Origin: a virus
Virus record (IMG/VR): IMGVR_UViG_3300031521_000025
Coordinates: 1 to 64,000 of that record
Length of the DNA: 64,000 nt
Strand: one strand, 5' to 3'
Of this stretch, positions 50,328 through 58,868 are shown piece after piece; position 1 is the first letter of the stretch, and every line of letters begins with the position of its first letter. The notes beneath the pieces are model-generated. The model saw only the letters and a program-made list of their open reading frames with translations, was not told where the DNA came from and ran no database searches. Position numbers and translations under genes: made by a program.

Positions 50328-51713
50328 TTAAGCTAAATTTCGGTTTAAATAAGTTTTTTTGTTAAAATTGTCTAAAACACTTTGCATATGTGACTTAAAA
50401 TCTTCGCTTATTGTGTCCGTACCTTTTCTTATTCCTAAATACCAAGCAATTGCATAAGGAATAATTACATCTTTATTATTTAATTGAGTTTTAAACACAA
50501 GAGGTTTAGATTTATTTAATTCTTCATTTATTTTAGGGAATAATTTTAAAAATGTAGGTAAATATTCATTTATATTGTTTTTTATTTCTTTTACAAAATC
50601 AATATAATTCGAATGTGTTTCATTATTTTTAATTTCTTTATAAATAGAGTTTAGTTTTAAACCATCAACTTCTTTTTTTGCGTTTAAAATATCTTGATTT
50701 AATTGTTTTTCAAGTTTTTCTTTTTTTGATAGCCCAAAGATTTCTACCAACAAAACTTCTTTTCCTGTAGTTCTTTCTAATTGTTCTATTAAAATTTTAA
50801 GAACAACTTCTTCTTTTTTTAAACTTTTTTGATCACTAAAGTATTTAGAATAATAAATATTATAAAGAGTAATTCCTTTACTTGTTAATTTAGATGTTAT
50901 TCCATAAGAGTTTAATTGCCCTTGAACAACTTTTGCCATCATTGTATCACAAATAAGATTAACTTCTTTGTATTTTCCTACATTTACTAAATCAATAGAT
51001 CCAGAGCATTTAAAAGAAACAGGTTTTACTCCACTTGGAGTTTTAAGATTTATTTCAAAAGGAGAGCGGTTTGAATATTCTCCTTTTACTACATAAGGAA
51101 GATCTTCTTTTTTTACAATATTTTTTTGAACATCTCCAGATAAGTTTTTAATTATAGCATCTATGTTAATTTCGGTTGTTTTAGGTTCATAGATTTGAAC
51201 CTTTGCCGTGTGATATTTAATATATTCGTTAGAAACAGCAGATCCTCCTTTTGTTATTCCAATTTCTTCATGAGACTTCATATATTTCTCCATACTACCT
51301 GTATCATTAGATAGTAAAATTGTTTTAGCAATATCATTATAAACAGGACTCCAAAATATATTTCCTGTTTTTGAATTACCCACTTCACTATCTTTTGAAG
51401 AAACTGCAATCGCAGCAGGGTAAATGTTATTATTATATTTACAAGTAAATATCCCAAAGATAAAAGCACCATATTCAAATTTACTATGTTCAGCTTCAAT
51501 AATTTTACTTGATATAGTGTCAACAATTTTACTTTTTATATCTTGTTCTATTTCTTTTTTGTATTTCAAATGTTCTGAATTTAAAAAATCAACAGATACA
51601 GAACAGTTATCTATTCTTGTTTTTTTTCTTTCCCAAAAATGTGTATCTTTTTCTTTAGTTCGAGCTTCTCTCGATGCATCGCGATATTTTAATTCTTTTA
51701 AAAGAAGTTTCAT
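50328..51713 (-). CDS. Two-domain protein with an internal tag between domains
   Basis: A 461-aa protein. It starts MKLLLKELKYRD (LKE again at residues 5-7). The N-terminal domain to about 298 is not recognised (FEYGAFIFGIFTCKYNNNIY, IFWSPVYNDIAKTIL). At about 300-323 the complete tag appears internally (VLKILIEQLERTT then GKEVLLVE, ending L321-V322-E323), and the domain after it is the paralogue of the next gene. If a prohead protease cuts at such sites, this protein would be split into two mature pieces, like a small polyprotein. A variant promoter (51734-51743) lies upstream. Confidence 0.83.
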   Translation of the reverse strand: MKLLLKELKYRDASREARTKEKDTHFWERKKTRIDNCSVSVDFLNSEHLKYKKEIEQDIKSKIVDTISSKIIEAEHSKFEYGAFIFGIFTCKYNNNIYPAAIAVSSKDSEVGNSKTGNIFWSPVYNDIAKTILLSNDTGSMEKYMKSHEEIGITKGGSAVSNEYIKYHTAKVQIYEPKTTEINIDAIIKNLSGDVQKNIVKKEDLPYVVKGEYSNRSPFEINLKTPSGVKPVSFKCSGSIDLVNVGKYKEVNLICDTMMAKVVQGQLNSYGITSKLTSKGITLYNIYYSKYFSDQKSLKKEEVVLKILIEQLERTTGKEVLLVEIFGLSKKEKLEKQLNQDILNAKKEVDGLKLNSIYKEIKNNETHSNYIDFVKEIKNNINEYLPTFLKLFPKINEELNKSKPLVFKTQLNNKDVIIPYAIAWYLGIRKGTDTISEDFKSHMQSVLDNFNKKTYLNRNLA

Positions 51714-51733
51714 TATATTCTTTATTTGTGTTT

Positions 51734-51743
51734 TTAAATATGA
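51734..51743 (-). promoter_or_regulatory. Variant late promoter element (minus strand)
   Basis: Reads TCATATTTAA on the minus strand, 20 bases upstream of the leftward gene starting at 51713. Confidence 0.35.
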
Positions 51744-51812
51744 TATTTTTAATTATCTCACAAAAAGTAAGCTAATCATCAAGGTTGAAATAATAAGCTT
51801 AAATTAATAGGT

Positions 51813-52364
51813 TTAAATAAGTTTGAAATCTAAATTTGTTTGTTTAAAATGTTTTAACATTTTAATTAAAGCTGCGTAAACAAAAGGATCTTGTGCTTTA
51901 AGAAAGTTATCTGTCCAAAAACATTTAGCTTCTTTTTCTAGCTTACTTCCATCAGTAGTAGCTTTTCCTTTTTCTTTGTTTGTTAAATCAACAGTAAACA
52001 AATAATAAACAGTATCTGAACTTTTAATTCCAAACATTTCTCCTAATTCAACAATATCTTCTTTAGTTATAGAGTAACCAGCTTCTTCTTTAAGTTCTAT
52101 AATGGCAGTTTCTAAAGGACTATTATTTTTTTCAACACTTCCTGTTAAAGAAGAAATAATTTTTTTATTTAAATCCCAACAAGGAGTTAATTCATCTCTT
52201 AAAAGAATTTCAAATTTACCTTTTTGATTTCTATATGGTAAAATTACAATTTTTTTTCCATCACAACTTTTCTCATGACTATAAACGTAACCATTTATTC
52301 CTTTTTTTTCATCAACAAGTTCTCTTAACTCTATCCATTTATTGGTTTTAAGGATGTTTATCAT
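51813..52364 (-). CDS. Nudix hydrolase
   Basis: A 183-aa protein. The Nudix box is recognisable as GSVEKNNSPLETAIIELKEE followed by AGY; it has a slightly longer spacer than GX5EX7REUXEEXGU and Ile in place of Arg, but the catalytic EE pair is kept. Flanking strands KKIVILPYRNQKGKFEILL and DTVYYLFTVDL fit the fold. Nudix enzymes hydrolyse nucleoside diphosphate derivatives such as ADP-ribose, NAD or dNTPs; with a macro-domain protein in the same genome, ADP-ribose metabolism is a possibility. Overlaps the upstream small gene by four bases. Confidence 0.85.
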   Translation of the reverse strand: MINILKTNKWIELRELVDEKKGINGYVYSHEKSCDGKKIVILPYRNQKGKFEILLRDELTPCWDLNKKIISSLTGSVEKNNSPLETAIIELKEEAGYSITKEDIVELGEMFGIKSSDTVYYLFTVDLTNKEKGKATTDGSKLEKEAKCFWTDNFLKAQDPFVYAALIKMLKHFKQTNLDFKLI

Positions 52365-52600
52365 TTTTTTATTTTTATTGTTAAACTTTGATTAAAACTA
52401 TTTTCTTTGCTAAAAAAAACTAATTCGCAAAAATTGTTTATTTTTTTGCAAATTTGGTAAAGTTCATTGAACTCGTTGCTACTAAAACAACTTGTTGTTA
52501 GTTCAACTTCAATAACTTCTTTTTCTAAAAAACAATAATTAAATAAAACTAAATTGTTTTTGTTTAACCATTCTAAAATAAAATCTAGATTTTTATCCAT
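52361..52600 (-). CDS. Small hypothetical protein
   Basis: A 79-aa alpha/beta protein (KNLDFILEWLNKNNLVLFNY, KEVIEVELTTSCFSSNEFNE). It heads the Nudix transcript and has a variant promoter element upstream (52619-52628, minus). No family recognised. Confidence 0.7.
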   Translation of the reverse strand: MDKNLDFILEWLNKNNLVLFNYCFLEKEVIEVELTTSCFSSNEFNELYQICKKINNFCELVFFSKENSFNQSLTIKIKK

Positions 52601-52618
52601 AATATTTAATGTTTTGTT

Positions 52619-52628
52619 TTAAATATCA
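52619..52628 (-). promoter_or_regulatory. Variant late promoter element (minus strand)
   Basis: Reads TGATATTTAA on the minus strand, 18 bases upstream of the leftward start at 52600. Confidence 0.35.
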
Positions 52629-52712
52629 AAAAAAACACATATTGCTGGAAAATAACTATAGATTTTTAAAAAAAGTTATAAAAAAAAACTTATTTTAAAA
52701 TAAAAAAGATAA

Positions 52713-53390
52713 ATGGAAATAAATTATTTTAATTACATTGGACAAGCAGCTGTTTTTGTAATAACAACTAAAGTTTTAGTTACTTTTTATAAAAACCAAG
52801 CAAGTAAAATAAAAGAGAAGAAAGCAAAAAAGCTTCAGGAAGTAGAAAAAGACAAAGAAATAGAAGATTGGGAAATAGGGGATTTAATTCAAGTATCTCC
52901 AGAAAAGTTCGGAAAAGAATTTGTCGAAATTAATTCAAACAGACCAGGTGTTTTGTTTGCAACATTATCAAAATGGAATAAAGAGAAATGCGAAGCTGTT
53001 TTTAATAATGGATTATCAGTTATTTTTTTAATTAACGAAATAGTAGCTAATCATTCTTTTCTTGCAAGAAAAGATAAAAACCAAATGACAAGTTTTATGG
53101 AAAAAACAAAAAACAAACCATTTGATCAATTATTACAAGAATATCAAAAAGAATCCAAAAATACTGACAAGTTTTCTACAATTAGTGGAGAAATTAAAAG
53201 TTTAAACCCAGAAGTGATTCAAAATTGCTCGTTTAATTTTGAAGAAATCGAAGTTTTAGGAGTTCCTCTTATTGAAATGCATAAAAATGAATTAGATCTA
53301 GTAATGGATTTAGCTATTTCTTTTGAAAACTACGAACTCGCAGGCGCTATAAAAAACTTTATTGAAGAAAGATTTCCTGAAGTAAAATAA
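52713..53390 (+). CDS. Membrane-anchored hypothetical protein
   Basis: A 225-aa protein. The first 25 residues include a hydrophobic anchor (YIGQAAVFVITTKVLVTF), followed by a very basic stretch (KIKEKKAKKLQEVEKDKE). A beta-rich middle (EIGDLIQVSPEKFGKEFVEI, GVLFATLSKWNKEKCEAVF) looks like an SH3/Tudor-like domain. The C-terminal helix pair (LDLVMDLAISFENYELAGAI) resembles UVR-type helical hairpins. Stands alone between divergent and downstream genes. Function unknown. Confidence 0.75.
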   Translation: MEINYFNYIGQAAVFVITTKVLVTFYKNQASKIKEKKAKKLQEVEKDKEIEDWEIGDLIQVSPEKFGKEFVEINSNRPGVLFATLSKWNKEKCEAVFNNGLSVIFLINEIVANHSFLARKDKNQMTSFMEKTKNKPFDQLLQEYQKESKNTDKFSTISGEIKSLNPEVIQNCSFNFEEIEVLGVPLIEMHKNELDLVMDLAISFENYELAGAIKNFIEERFPEVK

Positions 53391-53406
53391 TTTTTTTTGT
53401 TAAATT

Positions 53407-53416
53407 TTATATTTAA
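53407..53416 (+). promoter_or_regulatory. Candidate late promoter element TTATATTTAA
   Basis: Exact copy, 9 bases before the ATG at 53426. Confidence 0.5.
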
Positions 53417-53425
53417 AGTAAAAAA

Positions 53426-53656
53426 ATGATACTTAAAGAATATAGTTTAAAAGAAAAATCCAAATTAGTTAAACTCATTAACTATTTACAACCTTTAGTT
53501 CCAGAAGATAGTATGGAAAAAGTTTTAGATTTTTACGAATATTTCGATGAAAGTTTTTATGAAATTGAAAATATAGCTGTTTATGATGAATTTATGGACA
53601 GTTTAAAACAACTAGCTGAGAAAAATACAATTAAATTACCAGAAGAATTATTATAA
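53426..53656 (+). CDS. Small hypothetical protein starting MILKE
   Basis: A 76-aa, helical, acidic protein (LVKLINYLQPLVPEDSMEKV, FYEIENIAVYDEFMDSLKQL). It begins with MILKEYSLKE, the same five residues as the 811 gene product. Its own promoter element lies 9 bases upstream. Followed one base later by another small ORF. Function unknown. Confidence 0.7.
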   Translation: MILKEYSLKEKSKLVKLINYLQPLVPEDSMEKVLDFYEYFDESFYEIENIAVYDEFMDSLKQLAEKNTIKLPEELL

Positions 53657-53657
53657 A

Positions 53658-53819
53658 ATGTCAAAAATTATAGATTTAGATTCTCTTTCTTTAGAAGAAA
53701 AAGAATCTATTATTGTTTTATTACAAAAAGAAATTCAAGAAGAAAAAGAAAAAAAAGAAGCTGCTAAAAACGTAGCAGCTTACAAAGAACTAATGAGTTG
53801 TATAACTAAAAAAAGTTAA
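53658..53819 (+). CDS. Small helical protein
   Basis: A 53-aa protein (MSKIIDLDSLSLEEKESIIV...), nearly all helical and charged. Starts one base after the preceding stop, so it is co-transcribed. Its 3' end abuts a minus-strand gene. Function unknown. Confidence 0.6.
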   Translation: MSKIIDLDSLSLEEKESIIVLLQKEIQEEKEKKEAAKNVAAYKELMSCITKKS

Positions 53820-53996
53820 TCAACTTTCAGTTTTTATACAAAAAATTAAATAACTAGTAGCAACAGGTGCTCCAATAGGAACAAGCTTGTCTACATAATA
53901 GTTTTGTTCAACTAAATCATCTACAAAAGATTTTAAACCATTAACAGTAATTGTAATTGGTTGGTAAATAAATGTTTCTTGTTTTGGTACTGCCAT
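53820..53996 (-). CDS. Small beta-rich hypothetical protein
   Basis: A 58-aa protein read leftward (MAVPKQETFIYQPITITVNG, then VDKLVPIGAPVATSYLIF), with a TGA stop immediately adjacent to the convergent gene end. It follows the polymerase-like gene's end region by 21 bases and ends that side of the leftward block. A-rich leader and sensible codons support it. Function unknown. Confidence 0.6.
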   Translation of the reverse strand: MAVPKQETFIYQPITITVNGLKSFVDDLVEQNYYVDKLVPIGAPVATSYLIFCIKTES

Positions 53997-54017
53997 TTTT
54001 TATGTTTTAAAGTTAAA

Positions 54018-55550
54018 TTATTCTAAATCTTTCCAATTCTTTCCGAACTTTAAAGAAGTTTTTGCAATTAATTGCTTTTCAGGTTCTTCTAATATTTTTA
54101 TTATATCTTCAACAATTTCAGTATTATTTATTAGACTAACACTAAGGTTAAATAAAATTGAATCATGTTTTTGTAATAATATTCTATTTGTAGAAGGGTA
54201 TTGTTGTAAATATTTTTTTAATTTATCTATTTTTGTTATTAAAAAGTCTGCAGCTGTAGATTGAATAAAGTTATTTAAATAAGCCCATTCTTTTTCTGGA
54301 TATATATTCCTACCAAAATAATTAATTATTTTATTTGAATTCTTAAACTCTAATTCTAGTGCCATCTTCGTTTCTTCAAAAGGCTTTACAAACTCTTCTA
54401 ATTGTTCTTGAAGTTTTTCTTCGTTTAAATTAAAATTTGGAAATTCTCCTTTTAAAGATTTTATTGAATTCGAAATAGATTGTCCGTATAAAATACTATA
54501 ATTGATTCTTTTAGCAACATCTCTATAACTTTCATCATTAAACAACTCTTTAGCTAACTTTAAATGAGGATCTTCTGAAAAATCTAAACCACAAAGTTGT
54601 CTTAATAAAGAATATTCAAAATAATCATAATCAAATTCTAATAACATACATTTTTTTTCTGCGATTACTATATCTCTATTGTTTTTAGATAAGTTTTGGA
54701 TATTAAAATTCTTTTTTGAAGAATATATTCTACCTGTAATTTTATCAGTGCCTTTATAAGCTTGTTTTAAATATTCTTCATTTTCTAAGTTATTTAATAT
54801 ACTAAAATAAATATTATCTTCTAAGTTTAAAATTTTTTCTTTATCAATTCTAACTTTTAAAGAAGATAAATAACTTTCAACTTCATAAGCTTTATTCCAA
54901 ATGGCTAATGTTTCTTGAGATAAACCAAGATTGTTAAATTTATCAACCCATTCTAAACAAGCAACTCCTATATGTAAATCTATTTTATCATCAAATAAAT
55001 GTAATTTTTTGAAATCTTTTAAAGAAATATAATAGTTTGTGGTTTTTAAATAAGATTGAAAATAAAAATAATTATCCCAAGAATAAAAAACACAATCTGG
55101 AAATAATTCTTTTAGTTGCTTAATTAATTTTTTTGTATTTAAAGTTTTAGCATAAAAAAAGTTATAAATTTTCTTATCTATATAATAAACTTTATCACCA
55201 GATGTTATAGTTAAAAAAAGATCAGTTTCAAAAACAAATACTGATTTTGATAAAGTTATGTTTTCAAATTCTAAATAATTTTTTACAATAGTAAATTTTT
55301 TTATTAAGTTTTTGTAACAATGATAAAGAAAATTGTTTAAAGATTCTTCATATTTATCAGATTCTGTTTCAGAAAATATATAATATACATTTTCTTTTAT
55401 TTTTTTATTAGAAACATTTAATTCTGGATATAAACCAATAGCTCTATTCATACCTACAATTAATACAGGCTTATCTCTATTTTCTATAGAAGTAGAACTA
55501 ATTGTTTCTAATAAAGGGTGTTCATCACCAACTATATATCCTAAATACAT
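54018..55550 (-). CDS. Family A DNA polymerase-like protein
   Basis: A 510-aa protein. The C-terminal half carries polymerase motifs: TGRIYSSKKNFNIQNLSKNN, motif A LLEFDYDYFEYSLLRQLCG (about 300-318, Asp and the following Glu kept), motif B RDVAKRINYSILYGQS (about 341-356) and FIQSTAADFL, motif C LLQKHDSILF (about 459), where the usual HDE is HDS. The N-terminal half is diverged, with no clear 3'-5' exonuclease signature. It is shorter than Pol I Klenow-type enzymes (about 600). It may be the phage replicase, or a specialised second polymerase with altered activity. Confidence 0.82.
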   Translation of the reverse strand: MYLGYIVGDEHPLLETISSTSIENRDKPVLIVGMNRAIGLYPELNVSNKKIKENVYYIFSETESDKYEESLNNFLYHCYKNLIKKFTIVKNYLEFENITLSKSVFVFETDLFLTITSGDKVYYIDKKIYNFFYAKTLNTKKLIKQLKELFPDCVFYSWDNYFYFQSYLKTTNYYISLKDFKKLHLFDDKIDLHIGVACLEWVDKFNNLGLSQETLAIWNKAYEVESYLSSLKVRIDKEKILNLEDNIYFSILNNLENEEYLKQAYKGTDKITGRIYSSKKNFNIQNLSKNNRDIVIAEKKCMLLEFDYDYFEYSLLRQLCGLDFSEDPHLKLAKELFNDESYRDVAKRINYSILYGQSISNSIKSLKGEFPNFNLNEEKLQEQLEEFVKPFEETKMALELEFKNSNKIINYFGRNIYPEKEWAYLNNFIQSTAADFLITKIDKLKKYLQQYPSTNRILLQKHDSILFNLSVSLINNTEIVEDIIKILEEPEKQLIAKTSLKFGKNWKDLE

Positions 55551-55603
55551 TTGCTTTTTTACTAGTAAAATAAGTAAAAAAAAGCAAAATAGGTAATTAT
55601 TAC

Positions 55604-58600
55604 TTAAGTATAAGCACTATTTAATCCAGGTATTAATTTACCGCTTTGAGATGTTACATTTACATTATCTTTTTGAGGAATATCATACGAAGGTTTTGTA
55701 AAACTCATTTCTTTTTGAATATTTAATACGGCTTGTGCTTGTCTAACAGTTTTTTTATACTGTCTGGCTTTAGAAGCATCATTTAAATCAGTATTTTGTT
55801 GTTTTAAACCATCAACATTAATTTTTAAATCTTCAACAGCTGTAAACATTAAAGCTTCATCTTCAGGATCAGGATCCATTCCAGAGTCGGTAGTTTGACT
55901 ATCTGTTCTAATACAATCAGGAATATAATAAATATCTTCAATATCATAATCTTTTCTATGATAAAATCTACAATATTCAGAAGACGGTTCATCTTCATGT
56001 ATAATATCAATATTTAGAGAAACTTGAACACCCATTGGCATTGCTCCTACCTTTGATGCATTTAAATCTACAGCCATGTTTTCGTAATCATCTACATTTA
56101 ACCCTGTTATTCTTCCTGTAGCGTCTATAAAATCACCAATTCTTATTCTTATAATTGGTTGTTCTTTCATTTTTCCATCGTTTCTATACCAAGGATAACA
56201 ACATTGAGCTAAAAATGTTAATTTACTCCATAACATTTCTGGAGTTCCTGTCATTTGTCCAGGAACAATTCCTGAATACATTCCTCTTGTAAAAGAAGGA
56301 AACCCTAAAGTTCCAGAACCCCATTCAGGTAAATACTTTCTTAACTCTTCCAATCTTTCTTTGTCAGTTAATTGATTTTCATATATATCTTTTGCTTCTG
56401 CTTTATTTTTTTTTGCAATTTTAGCTAACTCAGGATCTTTATTTATTTCTTTTTGTTCAGCCATATCTTTAGCAGCTTTTATTCCCGCTAAAAGAACTTC
56501 TGTTGAAAAATCAGAAGCCATATAAAAAGATATTGTTAATTGTCTTGATGTTGATTTATATATTCCAACCTTTTCACTTCTACCGTAAAACTCTTGAGTA
56601 CTCCATTCAGGTGTGTAACTATCATTATAGCTTTGAATGTAAGCAGGAAAAACCATTCTATTTGGAATTTCAGATCTTAATTGTCCGTTTTTAATAGGGT
56701 TTTTTGTGTAAAAATCGCCATTAGTATGTCTACCATGTAGTTTTTCAATAAAAAATTTATATGAACCAGGTGTGTAATTTCTATATTGGTTCAACATTTC
56801 TTCTAATTTCTTAGTAGTAGGGACATCAGGTGTTCCATATGTATAAGGGTTTTGCCCTTCAGGTACAGAAAATCCTTTATTTATTGTTCCGCCTGAAAAT
56901 TTATACGATGTTAAGTTTGCAATTTTTCTTCCATTCGCTGAATCTTGAGTAGAAATATTTTCTCCATGTTTTGGAAAAGTAGAAGCATTTGAAGTCAACC
57001 CAGAAGATTCGTAAGAAGTTCTAGGATCAGTACTAGTTGCTGAATCTTTAGAGTTTGAAGAATTATCTCCTATGTTTGTAGAAGTAGGATGATGTTGAGC
57101 AAAAAGTTTTTTTGCTTTTTGCGATTTTGCTTCGTTAATTTCTAAAGTTGTCTTTTTTTCGTTTTCTTTAGCTGATTTATCAGAAGAAGTTGTGCTGAAT
57201 CCTTCACTTGTTGAAGATTTTTGTGATAAAATATCTCTTACATAGTTGATTTTTTTTTCATATGTTTTATCATTTGAATTAATTAAAGGATCTTTTGAGA
57301 AATCAATACCACTTTCTGAAGCATTTTGAGACTCTACCGCAGATGAAAAATATTTATTTGTTGCGTCTAAAAAATCTGTATTATTTGTAGCATTTTTTTC
57401 GCTTTTTGATTTGTCAAGAGATGCGCTTTGTGTTAATTCTTTCCCTGTATCTCCAGTAGCAGATACTAATCCAGGATTAGGGTTATTATTTACGAAACCT
57501 TTATCTAAAATTTCTTTTTGTTGTTTTATTATTTTTTCTGGATTGTTTTCTGTAACATTATTAGGGTTAACGATTTTTTTGTCTATTTTTTTTTCAACAG
57601 TTAAATCATCTAAAGAATATCTAGTTTTAATATTATTTTTTCTTGCAAAATCTTTAGCTTGTTTATCTAAGCCACCGTAATATTTTTGAATACTCAAATC
57701 AAATTGAATTCCTTTATATTCTACTCCAAGACCTCCTCCAAAACTTAAAGTACTTGGATCAAGATGAAATCCCCAATCAGCATATAATTTATTATCTTTT
57801 AGTTTGTCAATAATTGTATTAAAAGATATTTTTTGTGCAATAGCATGTTTTGCAACATCTTTATAATAATTAGCGGTTGACTTTAAACCATAGTTGTTGT
57901 CAATAATGTTTTTGTTTTGATTAGCTTTCCCTAAAAGAGTATTTTGCATTATATACAAATCTTTTTTTGTATCACTAAAAGTTTTTACATTTTTTGCATC
58001 TAATTGATTTTCATCGCTAATATTTTCAACATCTTTATAATATTTAGAAGTATCTTTATTTTCTTCAGTTATAATAACTTTTTCTTCTAATTGATTAGAG
58101 TTACTTAATTGACTTATTTCTTTATTGTAATAAAGCTCAGTTTCTTTATCAGCTTCGCTATTTTGTTGAACTTCACTTAATTGGTTTAAATTACTTAAAT
58201 TTTCAACATCTTTATAATATTTAGAAGTATCTTTATTTTCTTCAACCACAATAACTTTTTCTTCAAGTTGGTTTAAGTTGCTTAAAGGGATAACTTCATC
58301 TTTATAATACTTAGAAGTGTCTTTATTCTCCTCAATTATAATAGCCTGTTCTTCTAATTGATTAGAATCACTTAAAGGTGTAACAACATCTTTATAATAT
58401 ACAGAAGTGTCTTTGTTTTCCTCGATTACAATAACTTGCTCTTCAAGTTGATTTGAGTTACTTAAAGGAGTAACAAGATCTTTGTAATACTTAGAAGTAT
58501 CTTTATCTTCCTCAACTACAATAACTTTTTCTTCCAACTGGTTTGAATTGCTTAATTCAGATAATTGAGAATAATATTCTTTGGTTATTTTACCGTAATC

Positions 58601-58861
58601 AGTTTGAGGCGCAAAAGTTAATCCAAGCTCTTTTATTTTTTCATAATAAGCTATAATATTATCATCTGTTGTCTTATGAGTTTCTTGTTGTTGTTTTAAA
58701 TATATTAAACCTAAGTTAGCAACATTTTTATAATAAGATGTTAATTCAAGTTCAGTAAATTTTTCTGAAGAAATAATTTTACCTTTTAGTGCTTCTTGTA
58801 AAAAAACAACTTCTTTTAAGCTGTTTTTAATACTTTCTTCTATATTTTTTAAATCTGCCAT
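55604..58861 (-). CDS. Baseplate/tail tube protein (gp48/54-like C-domain) with long repeat region
   Basis: A 1,085-aa protein taken from the ATG at 58861 (MADLKNIEES), seven bases after the tape-measure stop; an upstream ATG at 58915 would overlap that gene. Residues about 100-300 hold six to seven 30-residue repeats (LSNSNQLEE...EENKDTSKYYKD). A Ser/Thr/Asn-rich linker follows. The last 350 residues (RMVFPAYIQSYNDSYTPEWS, YGRSEKVGIYKSTSRQLTIS, LTFLAQCCYPWY, PIIRIRIGDFIDATGRITGL, VSLNIDIIHEDEPSSEY) match the conserved domain of T4 gp48/gp54-type tube cap and initiator proteins. Likely sits where the tail tube starts on the baseplate. Confidence 0.78.
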   Translation of the reverse strand: MADLKNIEESIKNSLKEVVFLQEALKGKIISSEKFTELELTSYYKNVANLGLIYLKQQQETHKTTDDNIIAYYEKIKELGLTFAPQTDYGKITKEYYSQLSELSNSNQLEEKVIVVEEDKDTSKYYKDLVTPLSNSNQLEEQVIVIEENKDTSVYYKDVVTPLSDSNQLEEQAIIIEENKDTSKYYKDEVIPLSNLNQLEEKVIVVEENKDTSKYYKDVENLSNLNQLSEVQQNSEADKETELYYNKEISQLSNSNQLEEKVIITEENKDTSKYYKDVENISDENQLDAKNVKTFSDTKKDLYIMQNTLLGKANQNKNIIDNNYGLKSTANYYKDVAKHAIAQKISFNTIIDKLKDNKLYADWGFHLDPSTLSFGGGLGVEYKGIQFDLSIQKYYGGLDKQAKDFARKNNIKTRYSLDDLTVEKKIDKKIVNPNNVTENNPEKIIKQQKEILDKGFVNNNPNPGLVSATGDTGKELTQSASLDKSKSEKNATNNTDFLDATNKYFSSAVESQNASESGIDFSKDPLINSNDKTYEKKINYVRDILSQKSSTSEGFSTTSSDKSAKENEKKTTLEINEAKSQKAKKLFAQHHPTSTNIGDNSSNSKDSATSTDPRTSYESSGLTSNASTFPKHGENISTQDSANGRKIANLTSYKFSGGTINKGFSVPEGQNPYTYGTPDVPTTKKLEEMLNQYRNYTPGSYKFFIEKLHGRHTNGDFYTKNPIKNGQLRSEIPNRMVFPAYIQSYNDSYTPEWSTQEFYGRSEKVGIYKSTSRQLTISFYMASDFSTEVLLAGIKAAKDMAEQKEINKDPELAKIAKKNKAEAKDIYENQLTDKERLEELRKYLPEWGSGTLGFPSFTRGMYSGIVPGQMTGTPEMLWSKLTFLAQCCYPWYRNDGKMKEQPIIRIRIGDFIDATGRITGLNVDDYENMAVDLNASKVGAMPMGVQVSLNIDIIHEDEPSSEYCRFYHRKDYDIEDIYYIPDCIRTDSQTTDSGMDPDPEDEALMFTAVEDLKINVDGLKQQNTDLNDASKARQYKKTVRQAQAVLNIQKEMSFTKPSYDIPQKDNVNVTSQSGKLIPGLNSAYT
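57990..58575 (-). repeat. Coding 30-residue tandem repeats
   Basis: Seven diverged units of about 90 bases in the tube-protein gene. The protein consensus is LSNSNQLEExVIVxEENKDT plus SKYYKDxxxP; the fifth and seventh units are the most diverged. Confidence 0.9.
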
Positions 58862-58868
58862 TTTTATA

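Noticed and set aside
53758-53781. Hairpin AAGCTGCT...AGCAGCTT
   Set aside because: It lies inside the coding sequence of a small gene and has no T-tract, so it is not a terminator.
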